DNA of 64,000 nt, taken from Ruminiclostridium herbifermentans (GTDB taxonomy: Bacteria; Bacillota; Clostridia; Acetivibrionales; DSM-1351). The position numbers were made by a program, and so were the translations under genes. The notes beneath the pieces are model-generated. The model searched no databases, had not been told where the DNA came from, and was given only the letters and a program-made list of their open reading frames with translations. The stretch covers positions 2,348,501-2,412,500 of the forward strand of contig NZ_CP061336.1 in the NCBI RefSeq assembly GCF_005473905.2. Direction: 5' to 3'. Below are positions 45,401 to 55,602 of this stretch, piece by piece (the stretch's first letter is position 1; each line of letters opens with the position of its first letter).

Positions 45401-47636
45401 TTCCAGAATCAATGATTTCATTAAGAATAGAGATACTTTCGTAAGTTACTATTTTGCTTGGTATGTTATAGTCGTTTTCAAAGCGCAATTTTCTATATCT
45501 ATCGTAATATTCAATTAAAACATCAAATTCCTCAAAAGCAGTTTCCCAAAAAGTACAGTATATACTATCTTTTATAGACTTCTCTATAATGGTAGATTGA
45601 TAATTTTCCATATTAGTTAAACTATACCCAATTTCTATAGCTGTTTCCAACAGATTTGACAAAATATTTTCTTCAATATTATCTTTCAAAACTAGTTTGG
45701 GGTTCCACCCCATAAGTTCTTCACTATATCTCAAGTATTCGTCTACACTATTTTTGAAATCATCAATGCTCCATAGTGACTCTAAAGTTGGCAAATTCTT
45801 ACTTAATAATTTATCTTCTTCTAAAGTTATTTGTTGATTTGAATGATACAAAGTATTTAAATCTTCCATTGATAGTGGTAAACCCACAGTATCATCTTTT
45901 GTTTTACCTGGTATATAGTCAAATTTACCTTGTCCAGAATTAATGAATTTAGCCGCATCAATTGGCGTAATTGTTTGGTTTGCAAATACAATATCCTTGT
46001 ACTCCAATGACCGAATTTGAAGGAGTTCTTGACTTTTCGCCTTTGACTTGTTTATCAGTTCATTTCTTTCATTATGGAGTCTTTCAATCTTATTCTTTGA
46101 TTCGTGTAAATCAAGAGATGTACTTTTTATTTCAATCTCATTAATAGCATCATCCATTTCTTGTTTTTGTGAACTTGTACTTAGGAGACTAATACAAAGA
46201 TTTTGAAGGTTAACTTCTTTATTATATTGATCCTTATACACCTTTTCTTTAAGCACAGTTAAAGCTTTTTCAGTATGGCTGGTAACAAGTACACTATTCC
46301 CTTGACTTAATAGATGACCTATAAGATTTGCTATTGTGTGTGTTTTTCCTGTTCCTGGAGGTCCTTGAACTAGAACTGCACCATAGTTATTAATGTATTT
46401 GATTATTTTTAGTTGTTCATTGTTAGCTGGTAAAGTCAACAAAATATCCTGATCAATACCACTCTGATTCCAATCTTCATCAATCACATTGGCTTCATTA
46501 TGTTCTTTGTGGTTACCAATTATATTTTCAAAGAAGTCTGGTAATTCTATATCTGGTTTGTTCTCAATATCACTAATAATATTATCAATAAACGACGAAA
46601 ATCCAAGTGTTCTTTTTCTTAAAAATAGAATTGGATTTGACATTATAACTGGACCATTATAGCCATTTTCAAATACTTCAACTAATTTTCCTTTTTCATC
46701 AACAACATTAATTAGACGTTGAAAAAGCGCACAAGTATTGGATGTATCTGCTATATGGTAATTATTCACTTCTATATCTTGAATTACTTGTGAAAGAACT
46801 TTTTGATTTATTGTTGGAATAACTCTAAGCATAGGTGTATAGAGTTCTGTTTTTAACTCATCACATTTCACAGTAAAAGATGGCTTATCAGGGTTAAATA
46901 TTAATTGAACCTTTTGAAGTAATACAGGGTGATCAATAATTCTAAGGTCTGTATTCCAATATATATGTCCATCTCCAAGTAATAGTTCAATACTTTCAGA
47001 TTCTTTTTTTATATCAGAGTATAACTTAAATAAATTGTTATATAAAATAAGTCCCTGCTCTTTTGGAATTTCTTGTGTTCTCCATCTATTGCGCTTTTTT
47101 GTCCATTCATTATATAAATCTACACGGGCATCTAGGTCAATAAACTTTTCTTTAGTAGAGCAAATAACCTCATCTAAATATTTAAAATTTGTCTTTTTTG
47201 CACCACATTCTGGGCATACCCAATTTTCTGAAACAGAATTAAAATCATTAGCTACAGTTGTTTTTCCTTCTTGGTTAAATTGCTGAGGATTATATACCCA
47301 AGAACAGTTTTTGCAAATATATCTTGCAAACTTTACTTCTTTCGTCATTACCTCTTTATATTGAATCGTCTTGGTATTTAGTTTTTTCCAATCGCCAATA
47401 AGCCATTCAATAAGCAGGTCATTTGGAGCAGGACATGGCTCTAAAACAGGTCTTTTCACTTCTAATATTTTTAATCCATCAAAATCCTGTGTATCATAAA
47501 TAGACCAAATTTCAGTAATTTGTGGCAAATTTGAAAGTTTAATGCTCCATTTTTGTTTTTCAATTTCTGTTATAACAGGATTTGAGAGTTCATTGTAGTC
47601 TTTTAGAAAATTAAAAATATTATTTATGTGAGCCAT
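42417..47636 (-). CDS. Giant SF1 helicase-nuclease with an N-terminal rubredoxin-like domain (probable DNA defence or repair)
   Basis: 1739 residues. Residues about 104-151 form a rubredoxin-like knuckle pair, CKNC at 108-111 and CPECG at 141-145 with WVCPECGAKK context. The helicase has Walker A GPPGTGKTHT (about 428), a long insertion of about 650 residues rich in coiled-coil-like sequence, Walker B VVIIDEASQAG (about 1110) and late motifs TASQFQGDERD and NVAASRAKDQMWVV. A PD-(D/E)XK / Vsr-DUF559-type nuclease follows (about 1400-1500: DIVIEDGDKNIALECDGEKWH). The C-terminal 60 residues (GALWVVGGKQL, GGRATGHKSAWY) recur in such helicases. It resembles DUF4011-helicase-Vsr defence proteins in layout. 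AGGAGG precedes the ATG. It is a lone gene in an accessory region. Confidence 0.85.
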   Translation of the reverse strand: MAHINNIFNFLKDYNELSNPVITEIEKQKWSIKLSNLPQITEIWSIYDTQDFDGLKILEVKRPVLEPCPAPNDLLIEWLIGDWKKLNTKTIQYKEVMTKEVKFARYICKNCSWVYNPQQFNQEGKTTVANDFNSVSENWVCPECGAKKTNFKYLDEVICSTKEKFIDLDARVDLYNEWTKKRNRWRTQEIPKEQGLILYNNLFKLYSDIKKESESIELLLGDGHIYWNTDLRIIDHPVLLQKVQLIFNPDKPSFTVKCDELKTELYTPMLRVIPTINQKVLSQVIQDIEVNNYHIADTSNTCALFQRLINVVDEKGKLVEVFENGYNGPVIMSNPILFLRKRTLGFSSFIDNIISDIENKPDIELPDFFENIIGNHKEHNEANVIDEDWNQSGIDQDILLTLPANNEQLKIIKYINNYGAVLVQGPPGTGKTHTIANLIGHLLSQGNSVLVTSHTEKALTVLKEKVYKDQYNKEVNLQNLCISLLSTSSQKQEMDDAINEIEIKSTSLDLHESKNKIERLHNERNELINKSKAKSQELLQIRSLEYKDIVFANQTITPIDAAKFINSGQGKFDYIPGKTKDDTVGLPLSMEDLNTLYHSNQQITLEEDKLLSKNLPTLESLWSIDDFKNSVDEYLRYSEELMGWNPKLVLKDNIEENILSNLLETAIEIGYSLTNMENYQSTIIEKSIKDSIYCTFWETAFEEFDVLIEYYDRYRKLRFENDYNIPSKIVTYESISILNEIIDSGKEAPVTLVTMITKPKWKKLKDEITNDGKVIENRVDFENVKFIINYELQKTKILKKFNKLLSKVSENAILTIDNFEEKVKQKRNKIFSSLSWYKNVWLNFTRELYDICSNKAKFEEINVIEIEKPIESISLLLNNIFIPDLDKRRKFELLGKIKNDWTQYANYLNEYKEYGQPFIDLIQAIINKDTNTYTMAYGMLSSVLAKKDIYLERSNLLRKLEIIAPDWGEAIRSRDGIHGDCMLPENIELAWKWRQLSNQIARIDSYDANAIQKELSKINELLMSNARTLAFEKAWYQKIKNISVVQTQAIEGWRATIKLFGKGTGKTAPALIKEARELMPLCQTAIPVWIMPLNRVVENFDPRKNKFDVVIIDEASQAGILALAALYLGKKVIIVGDDEQVSPDTVGIKIEEVGALIEQHLQGIPNKHLFNGKISIYDIAKTSGFKPIMLTEHFRCLPEIIEFSNQLSYNGRIKPLRDGSKVKTKPALIEYRVPNAYKSSNKVNKVEAEHIASLICACCEEEVYKNKTIGVISLLGHEQSYEIDRFLQVNLDPKEYENRKIQCATASQFQGDERDIIFLSIVEGPSEKDGPVRLLSEDGNNDINRKKYNVAASRAKDQMWVVHSLNPEIDLKPNDIRLRLIRHAINPSIDKKIEIINRAESDFEKEVINVLVNHGYKVIPQWNVGAYRIDIVIEDGDKNIALECDGEKWHTQDNLPNDLKRQAILERLGWKFIRIRGSEFYRAPEETMELVFKELESYGIRPNYLSDDIDDKTKISMENEIIDRIKRRAEQIRREWHEKIINYETEQSGEFGAIKIKEDVFTGETIERDNITHKYNIKKYTDIPYGKSEMTNSSEVDTKTNDIKLEQLPLELPLDNLDLQLSIEHIAASRLNSLYNKESLHNNQSKIEASTLVGKKEIISKDNLLEFESSSNNRDIYKILKDKGFEVIDNRAKGGALWVVGGKQLEKELKNYSKLGFFFTYSEKGGRATGHKSAWYCKN

Positions 47637-48117
47637 TCGGTTTCCTCCTATTCAAAAGCATTTAGTTTTCATTTGAAAATTTTTTCGTTTTTTGTTTTAC
47701 GACGCATCATCAGCTCAGCTATCATTTTACCATAATTCAATACAATATGGTAAATATTTATATAATTATCTAAAATATAGTACATATTTCTCTACTAACT
47801 AAAAAAATTGCACATATCAATATTTAATCACAAGTCACGAATGCGTATGCATTTCAATTATGACTATTACAATTATTCCAACAAAAAAAGCCACGCACCA
47901 GTAACCTTTACAAACCACCAGTGTGCAGCTTTTTTCACCCATTATATTTTTCTATCAAATCTATTACTGATTTTTATTTTGTTAATGCTAATACTTATTT
48001 TTAATTCAAGCCATTATCAATGCATTGTATATCTGTTACGTTTAAATAAATATATGCTATCACTAGTTTTCACAGAAAATCAGATATACCATCCGTTATC
48101 CCCTTACAACATATAAC
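47637..48117. other. Intergenic region between helicase and receptor genes
   Basis: AT-rich. It contains the terminator at 47885-47937 and no convincing gene; an open frame on the plus strand across it has no ribosome site and runs through the hairpin. Confidence 0.5.
47885..47937 (-). terminator. Terminator downstream of the second chemotaxis receptor
   Basis: AAAAAAGC and CGCAC on the left pair with GTGTG and GCTTTTTT on the right. A T-run follows on either strand. It lies about 180 bases past the receptor stop. Confidence 0.65.
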
Positions 48118-50151
48118 TTATGAGAATCTTTTTACAATTCCGTTGATTGCAAGTGCGTTTTCTTTATTTTGGCTGACAATAACCGTCATTTCTTCTGTTG
48201 TTACTTCTGTTTGGTGCGCTTTAGCCAAAATATCCTGACTGTTCACTGTCTGAGAATCTGGAACATCTGATACTGATTTAATATGAGCCTGAATTGTATT
48301 TACTGTTTCAACGAAAGTTGAAGATGCACCAGCAATATCATCAATAATGACCCGAATATCCTGAATTGACTGATGATAATCATTAGTTGCATTTTTAAAC
48401 TCAACAAACTGTGCTTGTACATCCTTTTCCAGAAATGCAATAACCTGATCAAAACAGGATTGAATATTTGTAATATTATTTCTTGTTTCATTACATATTG
48501 CTTGGATTTGAGTAGCAGTATCAGATGAACTTTTGGCCAAATTGCCAATTTCTCCTGCGACAACAGCGAATCCTTTTCCTACATCACCTGCTCTTGCTGC
48601 CTCAATTGAAGCATTTAATGAAAGTAGGTTTGTCTGTTTTGTTATATCCAGAATCTTTGATGCCATTTCATCTATACGCATCAATGATTGTAAGTCACTC
48701 AATGCACGTTCAATTGTTTTTTGATTTTCTACTATTTGTTCACTGATTGTTTTCATTGAGTCATTTGCGAAGCTTTGCATTTGAGCAACTTTTTCAAGTA
48801 ACGTACTACTATGCAGATTACCCTGACGAATTCTTTCTTCTACCCCTGATACTACATGAGCAACTTCCGCTACCTCATGATCTACTTTTGAAACTGCTGC
48901 ATTTACTTCTTCTGTATGCTCTGCAAATAATGATGTTGCCTTTGCGTTATCTGATACGCATTCTAACAAAACTTCCGATGAATCTTGAATAGCAATAGCA
49001 GATTCACTTAAAGAAGAAGAACAATTGCTAAGAGTATATACAATTTCTTCTAACGCATCATACAAAGAATTCATTGCAGTAGCAATCTGTCCGATTTCAC
49101 TCTTTGTACCAATCCATGGTTCCAATTTTTTATTTTTCTGTAATTTTAAATTTGCAAGTTGTTTGATAGAATCTTCAACATATCGCAAAGGCTTCGTGCT
49201 TAATCTAATCATTAAAAATGACAGTGAACTGATAACAAAAACAAAAAATAAACATATCATACCAAGTACTCTCGAATTCTTATTGGAATCACTATAAATA
49301 TTCTTTTTGCTATCATATGATACTACAGCCAAACCATTTTTGCTGATATATTTGTAACTAGCAACACAATCACCTTCTGTTTCATCAGTATAATAAAGTT
49401 CTCCGTAATTACTGTTACCCTTAATTTTATTGATAACACTTAATAACATAGGATCTTTAATTTACTGTGCAATCAAAGTCTCATCATCGGCAAATATATA
49501 TTTTCCGGTCATAACATTAATCATATAGTATCTAGCTGTTTCTTCTTCTCTTTTCAATTTATTTAAAATATTCTTTAAACTTTCTGCGAATGGTCCACCA
49601 CCTACATAACCTACAATTGTAGTTCCATCTGTGTCATACACAGGGCAGTACATAGACAAAATAAGCTGTCCGTTTGCCGGAGAAACAATTATTCCTGCAT
49701 TATATAGTCCATTTTTCATTGAATCCTGTAATTGTTTTAGACTGTCTCCTTCTTTCCTCCAGGTGCGTCCTACGTTAGAAGCATTTGAATGTGTAATACA
49801 ATGAGTATTCCACTCTCCGATATAAATACCTTCCCAATTATCAAGTCCTGCAAAGTAGCTTTCAGTATAAACTTGTGCAATTGCTTGCTTTTCAGAATTA
49901 TGTACATCCTTTAATAATTCTCGTACTACAGGAGCCTTACTAAAAGAAACTAATAAACTTTCTTGATTTGTTATATACTGTTCAATAAGACTTGTACGCG
50001 CTAAAAGATTTGTATCCACTTGATTGTGCTCTGACTGTTTCATCATGCTGTTAATTGTTGTGTTTGCCATAACATAAAGCAAGCCGATACAAACAATGAC
50101 AATTATCAGTATTCCCAATGTGATTGTTCTAGTTAATTTCCAGTTCTTCAT
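48118..50151 (-). pseudogene. Methyl-accepting chemotaxis protein interrupted by one in-frame TAA
   Basis: A single frame of about 678 codons broken only by a TAA at 49462-49464 (codon 230, after DETLIAQ). The 5' part has the first membrane helix and a Cache-type sensor (YVGGGPFAESLKNI); the 3' part resumes IKDPMLL, then the second helix ([20 protein letters not shown]), HAMP and the signalling tip [20 protein letters not shown]. One C-to-T change from CAA would explain it. This is the second receptor in the window with such a break. Confidence 0.82.
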
Positions 50152-50594
50152 TATTTGAATACTCCTTCCTGTATTGGAAATTAGTACTAAGTTTATAAAT
50201 GCTCATTCTTATATAATACCATATATTTCGACAAATGCAATCAATAAAATATAATATTTTACAAGAAATTCTTAATTTATAATAACCTACGGCAGATGAT
50301 ATTCTCACCTTTTTGCAGTTAGTATAAATAACAAAATCAGTTAGATATGAGTAGTGAATAAGAACTATCTATTAAATTCAGCAGTAAAAATGACGCCAAC
50401 CGTTTCAACGATTAGCGTCATTAAAAATTTCTATTAACTTTTTTATTAATTTTGTGTCTGCAAACATTGATATGTCCACTATTTTTTCTTAGCTTTGCAT
50501 CTACTATATTGTAACATGTACATAATTTCCATTTGTTTTCATGTATATTTGAAGGAAGTACCTCAAGCAATAATTTTAATTGAGGTTTATACTA
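50152..50594. other. Intergenic region, one terminator
   Basis: Contains the receptor promoter region and the hairpin at 50389-50422. I see no gene. Confidence 0.5.
50389..50422 (-). terminator. Terminator of the double-GH43 gene
   Basis: AATGACGC (50389-50396) pairs with GCGTCATT (50415-50422); an inner CGTT/AACG extends the helix. On the minus strand TTTTTA follows. It is about 170 bases beyond the stop. Confidence 0.7.
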
Positions 50595-53500
50595 CTACCT
50601 CTCATAAGGCAGCTTATCATATACCCCCAACAAGTAACCTTTGAGAATTGCCAAGTCAATAGCATTTATTTCGCCATCTCTATTCAAGTCTCCAACATAC
50701 ATTACATCTTTTACGTCAAAGCTGTCTCGCATACCCAGCAGGTACTGTTTTAACAATGCAAAATCAATTGAATCAACTGCTTTGTCACCATTATAATCAC
50801 CTACTATATCATCATTAGCAGCATTTACTATAATTGTTGCTTTAACTCTTACTTCTGATTTCACTTTTCCGTCAGCAAATGGTGAACCAAAGTTTGGTGT
50901 GCCGTCACTGTTCCAGAATAATTTTTGAACACGAGTGTGTCTGCCTGCATCATATAGAGGTTCATAGCTGCCAGATATATATTTTTCTTCTTGACGTGCG
51001 TGGTATACAAGAATATCTTCACTGCCATCCTCTGATACTGTAAAGGTATTGTGTCCTGGTCCGTATTGGCCTGCCTCTGTATTTAAGGTCATTACTGGAT
51101 AAGGTGTCTTCACCCATGATTTAGGATTTAATAAATCGCTGGTATCAGAAGCTGTAAGAAGTCCTATGCAATATAGCGCATCTGTTCCGCTTGCAGAATA
51201 TGCAACGAATATTTTTCCATTTCTTTTAATTACACTTGGTCCTTCGTTTACCTTGTAAGCATGTAATTCCCAATCGTAGGTTGGTTCTGCAATTTTAACA
51301 GCATTAGTTTCAATTGTGTATGGGTCCTTCATTCTTGCAATATATAGGTTTGAGTTAGGATCATTTTGTGCCCAAATCATATACAGTTTTCCGTTATGCT
51401 CAAAAACAGTTTCATCCAGAGAGAAGCCAGTAAATGCCATGTCTGAAGAATTTGTTTTCTTAACAAGACCCTTGTCCTGCCAGTTACTCTTTACCATTGG
51501 GTCTAAATTTCCTGGGCACATCAATACATGAGGACGTATTGCCCAAACATCAGTGCTGGATATTGTAGTTGTATAGTAGATATACCAATTGCCGTCGATA
51601 AAGTGTATTTCAGGAGCCCAAACATGCGGACTCTTATTTCCGCCAAGTGGAGCCTTTGTATATATTACTTTTTCTTCTGCAGTGGCAAGTCCTTGAATAG
51701 TGGTTGCTCTTCTAAGTACAATTCTGTCATATTGGTACATTCCAACATTGTTATGTCCGTTTGAACCGTCTGTATAAGAAGCAGTAAAGTAATAATAGCC
51801 ATCTGTATGCTTGTATATACAAGGATCTGCCCTGTTTAATATAAGCGGATTGTTATACTCATTATCATATAGTGTTCCTTCTACAGTTATAGTTCCAGTG
51901 CTTGGATTTAGAGCAGGCTCAACCATAGCATCCCATGTTACCTTAGCACTTCCTGTAGTACCATTGCTGTAAGTTACATTAACTTTTGAAGGCAATTCAG
52001 GTAATTGACCTGCTTCCTTTTTAAGAATTACATCTTCAGCACTTATAATTTTAACTGGCTCGTTTGGAATGCCAAATTCTTTTGCAATTTCTGTTTCTGT
52101 TAATGCACGGTTGTATACTCTTACATTGTCAAAATAGCCTTTAAAGTATGAATCTCCTGAATAGAAGGATTTACCTAAATAAGCCAGCAGCCCTGTACCT
52201 AAATCCGACATTGATAAGGATACATTATTGTTTCTGCCAAGCATTAAGCCATCCTTATAAATTGCCATACTAGTAGGCGTTATTACCAGCTTTATATTCA
52301 TCCACTTGTTTGCTATTGCTGCTGTTGTGGCTTTAACTTCTTGTTCGTTTTGAAATGAATTTATTGTTATGGCATTTCTGCTTTCAGTATCTCTAGTTCT
52401 AAGGAACATGTATTTATTAGTATCTTTTCCCACTGTAAAGGTAAAGAAATTACCTGATACTGTTATGGGCTTAATGTCCATTGAAATAGTTACAGTGTCT
52501 CTGCCATCAAAGAAGCCCTGAGGAAATGCAGCAAAAGTATTTGTTGTTCCATCTAGATATAATACTTGAGAATTTTTCTCAGAGTCCCTTACATAAGTTG
52601 CGTTTCCACTTAATGTACCAGTTCTATTATTACCTGATGTATCAGCTATTGCATTTCCTGACTTTGTTTCATCAAATTTATATTCTAGTACTGGCTTTTG
52701 TTGTGGCTCCTCAAAAGTCATACCACCCCATTTTGCCATTACAGCATTGTATTCTGCCTGTGTTATAGGCATTACTGTTCCATGACGAGGCCCAGTTGGC
52801 AACTTGTACTCTGAAGAGTTCAATTTTGTAAACACACCTGAAGAAATGTCTGTGGATACCATTGGATAGTAACCGCTGCCTCCATAGTAGTCTAATAGTA
52901 GACACCATTTGTTCTGACCGTTAAACTTGAATATTGCTGGGCCTTCAACACCTCTCTGACTTTCAACACTAGTTGATTGCAAATATACGAAATTCTTATT
53001 CAGTAACTGGTCACATTTATCTATTATAATGTTTTTATTTACCTCATCCTTTGAAAATCTGTAATATATACCTTCATGCTTGATGATGGTTGTATCTATT
53101 ACATCATTACTTCTGTCAATATATAGCTTTGGTTCGGTAAAGGTGTAGAAGTCTCTTGTTTTTGCTATATATATTCTAAACTTACTAAAGTTATCTGCTC
53201 CTATTCTAGATGCCCAGAACATCACATATTCTCCTGTTTTATCATCGTATACAATTTCAGGAGCCCACGTACAGCCTGCATCATCTCTTGAAACCTTAAC
53301 CAGCCTTTCTTTAGACCAGTTCACTAAATCATTGGATTCCCAAACAACAACAGATTTACTTCCGTATGTTCCGGCATGATCCCAGCCCTTGCCATTTGCT
53401 ATTCTCAGGTCTGTTGCTACCATATAGAACTTATCACCTTCAGGTGATCTCAAGATATACGGATCACGTACACCTTTATCTCCAACGGTTGAAGTCAATA

Positions 53501-54959
53501 CTGGATTGTTATTATTCAGTTCATTCCAATGAAGTCCATCTTTACTTGAAGCAAAGTATATCTGCTCTGCATCTGGTCTATTAGTGCCAGTAAAATATGT
53601 AAAGAAATATGCCTTATAATCTGATTCACTTATAGGCTTTGGCTTAGCCTTAACAGTAATAGTTAAATCTGTTGTACCAGTTGCAGTTCCTCTAGAAAGT
53701 TGCGCTGTTAGTTTTACTTTGGTGTCTTGGCTTGGTCTTGTAACAACACCAGCAGGTGTGTTATCATAACCTGAATTAATTATTTCATTTACATTAACAA
53801 TATCAGGTCTGTCAGTTGTCCAAGTTAAATTAACCGCAACTCCGTCCACAACAATTGATTTAGGCAATGTTATATTTCCACGTATATCATTTGCATTAGG
53901 AATGGAAAGCTGCCTTTTTGCCAATTCAATAATTGGGTCTTCTCCTGGCAATATTGCTTTTACCGTTACATTAAATACCTTAGTATCTTTTACATTTCCT
54001 CTTGCAATTGTGGCTGTAAGTGTGACTTGCTTATCTGTATCAGGATATTTAGGGCGAGTAACATTACCTGTTGTTGAAATAATACTTGTATCTGATGATT
54101 GCCAGGTAATAGTACTTCCATTTACTCCTGCTGTTGGCAAAGTGATTTTTGAAATAACAGAACTTAAATCTCCAAGGTCTAGCTCAGCTTTATCCATTGC
54201 AACGATATCAGCCGATAAGATATTACTAATATCAACAACCTCTGACTGGCTTAGTGCTCTGTTGTAAAGTCTAAAATCAGCCACTTTACCATTAAAATAC
54301 TTATCCTCAAGATAAGGTGCTCTTCCAATAAAATTTTCTACTGTAGACTCGATATCTTTAGGAGCATATTTGACATTTTCATTAGATGCCACTTTAACCC
54401 CATCAACATAAAGAATACCTGTAGTTCCTTTTTGAGTATATGTAACATACTTCCATACTCCTGTGCTGAATGCCGAACTTACTCTAGTGTTTTGTTCGTC
54501 ACTCCAATGTTCTCTTGCAAGCATAACCCTGTATACATTAGGTTCTAGCAAGAAACCAAAATAATGTGCGTTTACGTCTTTTTTGGAATCTATAGTAGTA
54601 CCAAAAGTGAATATCCAAGATGGGGTAATGTTAGCCGGGTCAACAAAAATTCTTGCACTAACCGTTGTTTCTGTCAGCCCTGATAATAATCCATTGGGCA
54701 TTCTTATATACCCTGAGTTACCATCTAGCGAAATTGCGCCAGAACCATTCTGTGCAGCTATCCAGCTGTAGTTACCATACAAAATTCCATCTCTTCCATT
54801 TCCAGAAGAATCGGTTACTTTTGTGCCAGTTCCCTCGTTAAACTTGTACCAAAGCATCAAACTAGCATCAGCATTTGCTTTTCCTTCAGGTAAAAAAGAA
54901 AATAGTTCAACAATGAACACGGCAATTAGAAAATAAGACAAAATTCGCTTTTTGAACAT
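50595..54959 (-). CDS. Cellulosomal enzyme with two GH43-type propeller domains, two LamG domains and dockerin
   Basis: 1454 residues. In order: signal peptide (1-30), LamG/concanavalin-like domain (about 33-240), two atrophied Ig-like domains (about 248-435), first GH43-like five-blade propeller (about 445-750; RDPYILRSPEG, CTWAPEIVYD), second LamG (about 760-975), Big-type Ig domain, second GH43-like propeller (about 1040-1370; NRADPCIYKH, HVWAPEIHF, FSLDETVFE), and a C-terminal dockerin (about 1390-1450). GH43 enzymes cut arabinan, arabinoxylan or galactan. Two catalytic propellers in one chain suggest paired activities on a branched substrate. The start follows AGGAGGG. Neighbours are other side-chain enzymes and an AraR-like regulator. 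Confidence 0.87.
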   Translation of the reverse strand: MFKKRILSYFLIAVFIVELFSFLPEGKANADASLMLWYKFNEGTGTKVTDSSGNGRDGILYGNYSWIAAQNGSGAISLDGNSGYIRMPNGLLSGLTETTVSARIFVDPANITPSWIFTFGTTIDSKKDVNAHYFGFLLEPNVYRVMLAREHWSDEQNTRVSSAFSTGVWKYVTYTQKGTTGILYVDGVKVASNENVKYAPKDIESTVENFIGRAPYLEDKYFNGKVADFRLYNRALSQSEVVDISNILSADIVAMDKAELDLGDLSSVISKITLPTAGVNGSTITWQSSDTSIISTTGNVTRPKYPDTDKQVTLTATIARGNVKDTKVFNVTVKAILPGEDPIIELAKRQLSIPNANDIRGNITLPKSIVVDGVAVNLTWTTDRPDIVNVNEIINSGYDNTPAGVVTRPSQDTKVKLTAQLSRGTATGTTDLTITVKAKPKPISESDYKAYFFTYFTGTNRPDAEQIYFASSKDGLHWNELNNNNPVLTSTVGDKGVRDPYILRSPEGDKFYMVATDLRIANGKGWDHAGTYGSKSVVVWESNDLVNWSKERLVKVSRDDAGCTWAPEIVYDDKTGEYVMFWASRIGADNFSKFRIYIAKTRDFYTFTEPKLYIDRSNDVIDTTIIKHEGIYYRFSKDEVNKNIIIDKCDQLLNKNFVYLQSTSVESQRGVEGPAIFKFNGQNKWCLLLDYYGGSGYYPMVSTDISSGVFTKLNSSEYKLPTGPRHGTVMPITQAEYNAVMAKWGGMTFEEPQQKPVLEYKFDETKSGNAIADTSGNNRTGTLSGNATYVRDSEKNSQVLYLDGTTNTFAAFPQGFFDGRDTVTISMDIKPITVSGNFFTFTVGKDTNKYMFLRTRDTESRNAITINSFQNEQEVKATTAAIANKWMNIKLVITPTSMAIYKDGLMLGRNNNVSLSMSDLGTGLLAYLGKSFYSGDSYFKGYFDNVRVYNRALTETEIAKEFGIPNEPVKIISAEDVILKKEAGQLPELPSKVNVTYSNGTTGSAKVTWDAMVEPALNPSTGTITVEGTLYDNEYNNPLILNRADPCIYKHTDGYYYFTASYTDGSNGHNNVGMYQYDRIVLRRATTIQGLATAEEKVIYTKAPLGGNKSPHVWAPEIHFIDGNWYIYYTTTISSTDVWAIRPHVLMCPGNLDPMVKSNWQDKGLVKKTNSSDMAFTGFSLDETVFEHNGKLYMIWAQNDPNSNLYIARMKDPYTIETNAVKIAEPTYDWELHAYKVNEGPSVIKRNGKIFVAYSASGTDALYCIGLLTASDTSDLLNPKSWVKTPYPVMTLNTEAGQYGPGHNTFTVSEDGSEDILVYHARQEEKYISGSYEPLYDAGRHTRVQKLFWNSDGTPNFGSPFADGKVKSEVRVKATIIVNAANDDIVGDYNGDKAVDSIDFALLKQYLLGMRDSFDVKDVMYVGDLNRDGEINAIDLAILKGYLLGVYDKLPYER

Positions 54960-55104
54960 TTACATCCCTCCTAAAATAATTTTCATACATTCCCCTATAA
55001 ATACTCTGATTTTATATTGTTATTTAAATAATTTTCGTTGGAATAATTAATATCAATAATCAACTCTTTCAGTAATAAATTATAGGTGCAGGAGATTTTT
55101 ATCA

Positions 55105-55142
55105 GGAAAGTTGATTATTAAAATTATTTATTCAACCTTTCC
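55105..55142. repeat. Inverted repeat of the 'ggaaagttga' family
   Basis: GGAAAGTTGA (55105-55114) pairs with TCAACCTTTCC (55132-55142) apart from one bulge. A further half copy TGGAAAGTTGAG lies near 55180. The family also occurs at 8461 and near 57638. Confidence 0.55.
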
Positions 55143-55602
55143 AGCTAAAATTAAAAGATTAAACTTATATAAAATTATAAATGGAAAGTTGAGTTATTTA
55201 TTTAAATTATCCAACATTAATCTAAGTGGAACTTAAGTTGCTTAAAATAGTTAATGAATCATAGTATTTATTTAAAAGTCAGAAGGTATTTAGTTTGCCT
55301 TTAGTAATATTTTATCATATTTAAATAAATAATAGTAAATATTAGCATATTTAGGTCAAAAATTTGCACTTATAGAGAGTAAAGAAAGCTACTGATTATG
55401 AAGATTTCAATCATAAAATCAACATTCAGTAGTTAATGTTTTTGGGTTTATCTTACCAATAGAAAGACAAAAAATAATTGCATAATTTAGATGGTGAATA
55501 TTTATTCCCAAACTAATTGATGCAATTATTTTTTATAACTCAAACTCGGCAGACTTAATTACGGCTTAAGTCCCGATAAACTCCACCTGGGATTTCTGAA
55601 TA

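Noticed and set aside
47808-48116. 102-codon plus-strand frame between helicase and receptor
   Set aside because: It crosses a terminator hairpin, has no ribosome site and is rich in random Leu/His/Tyr.
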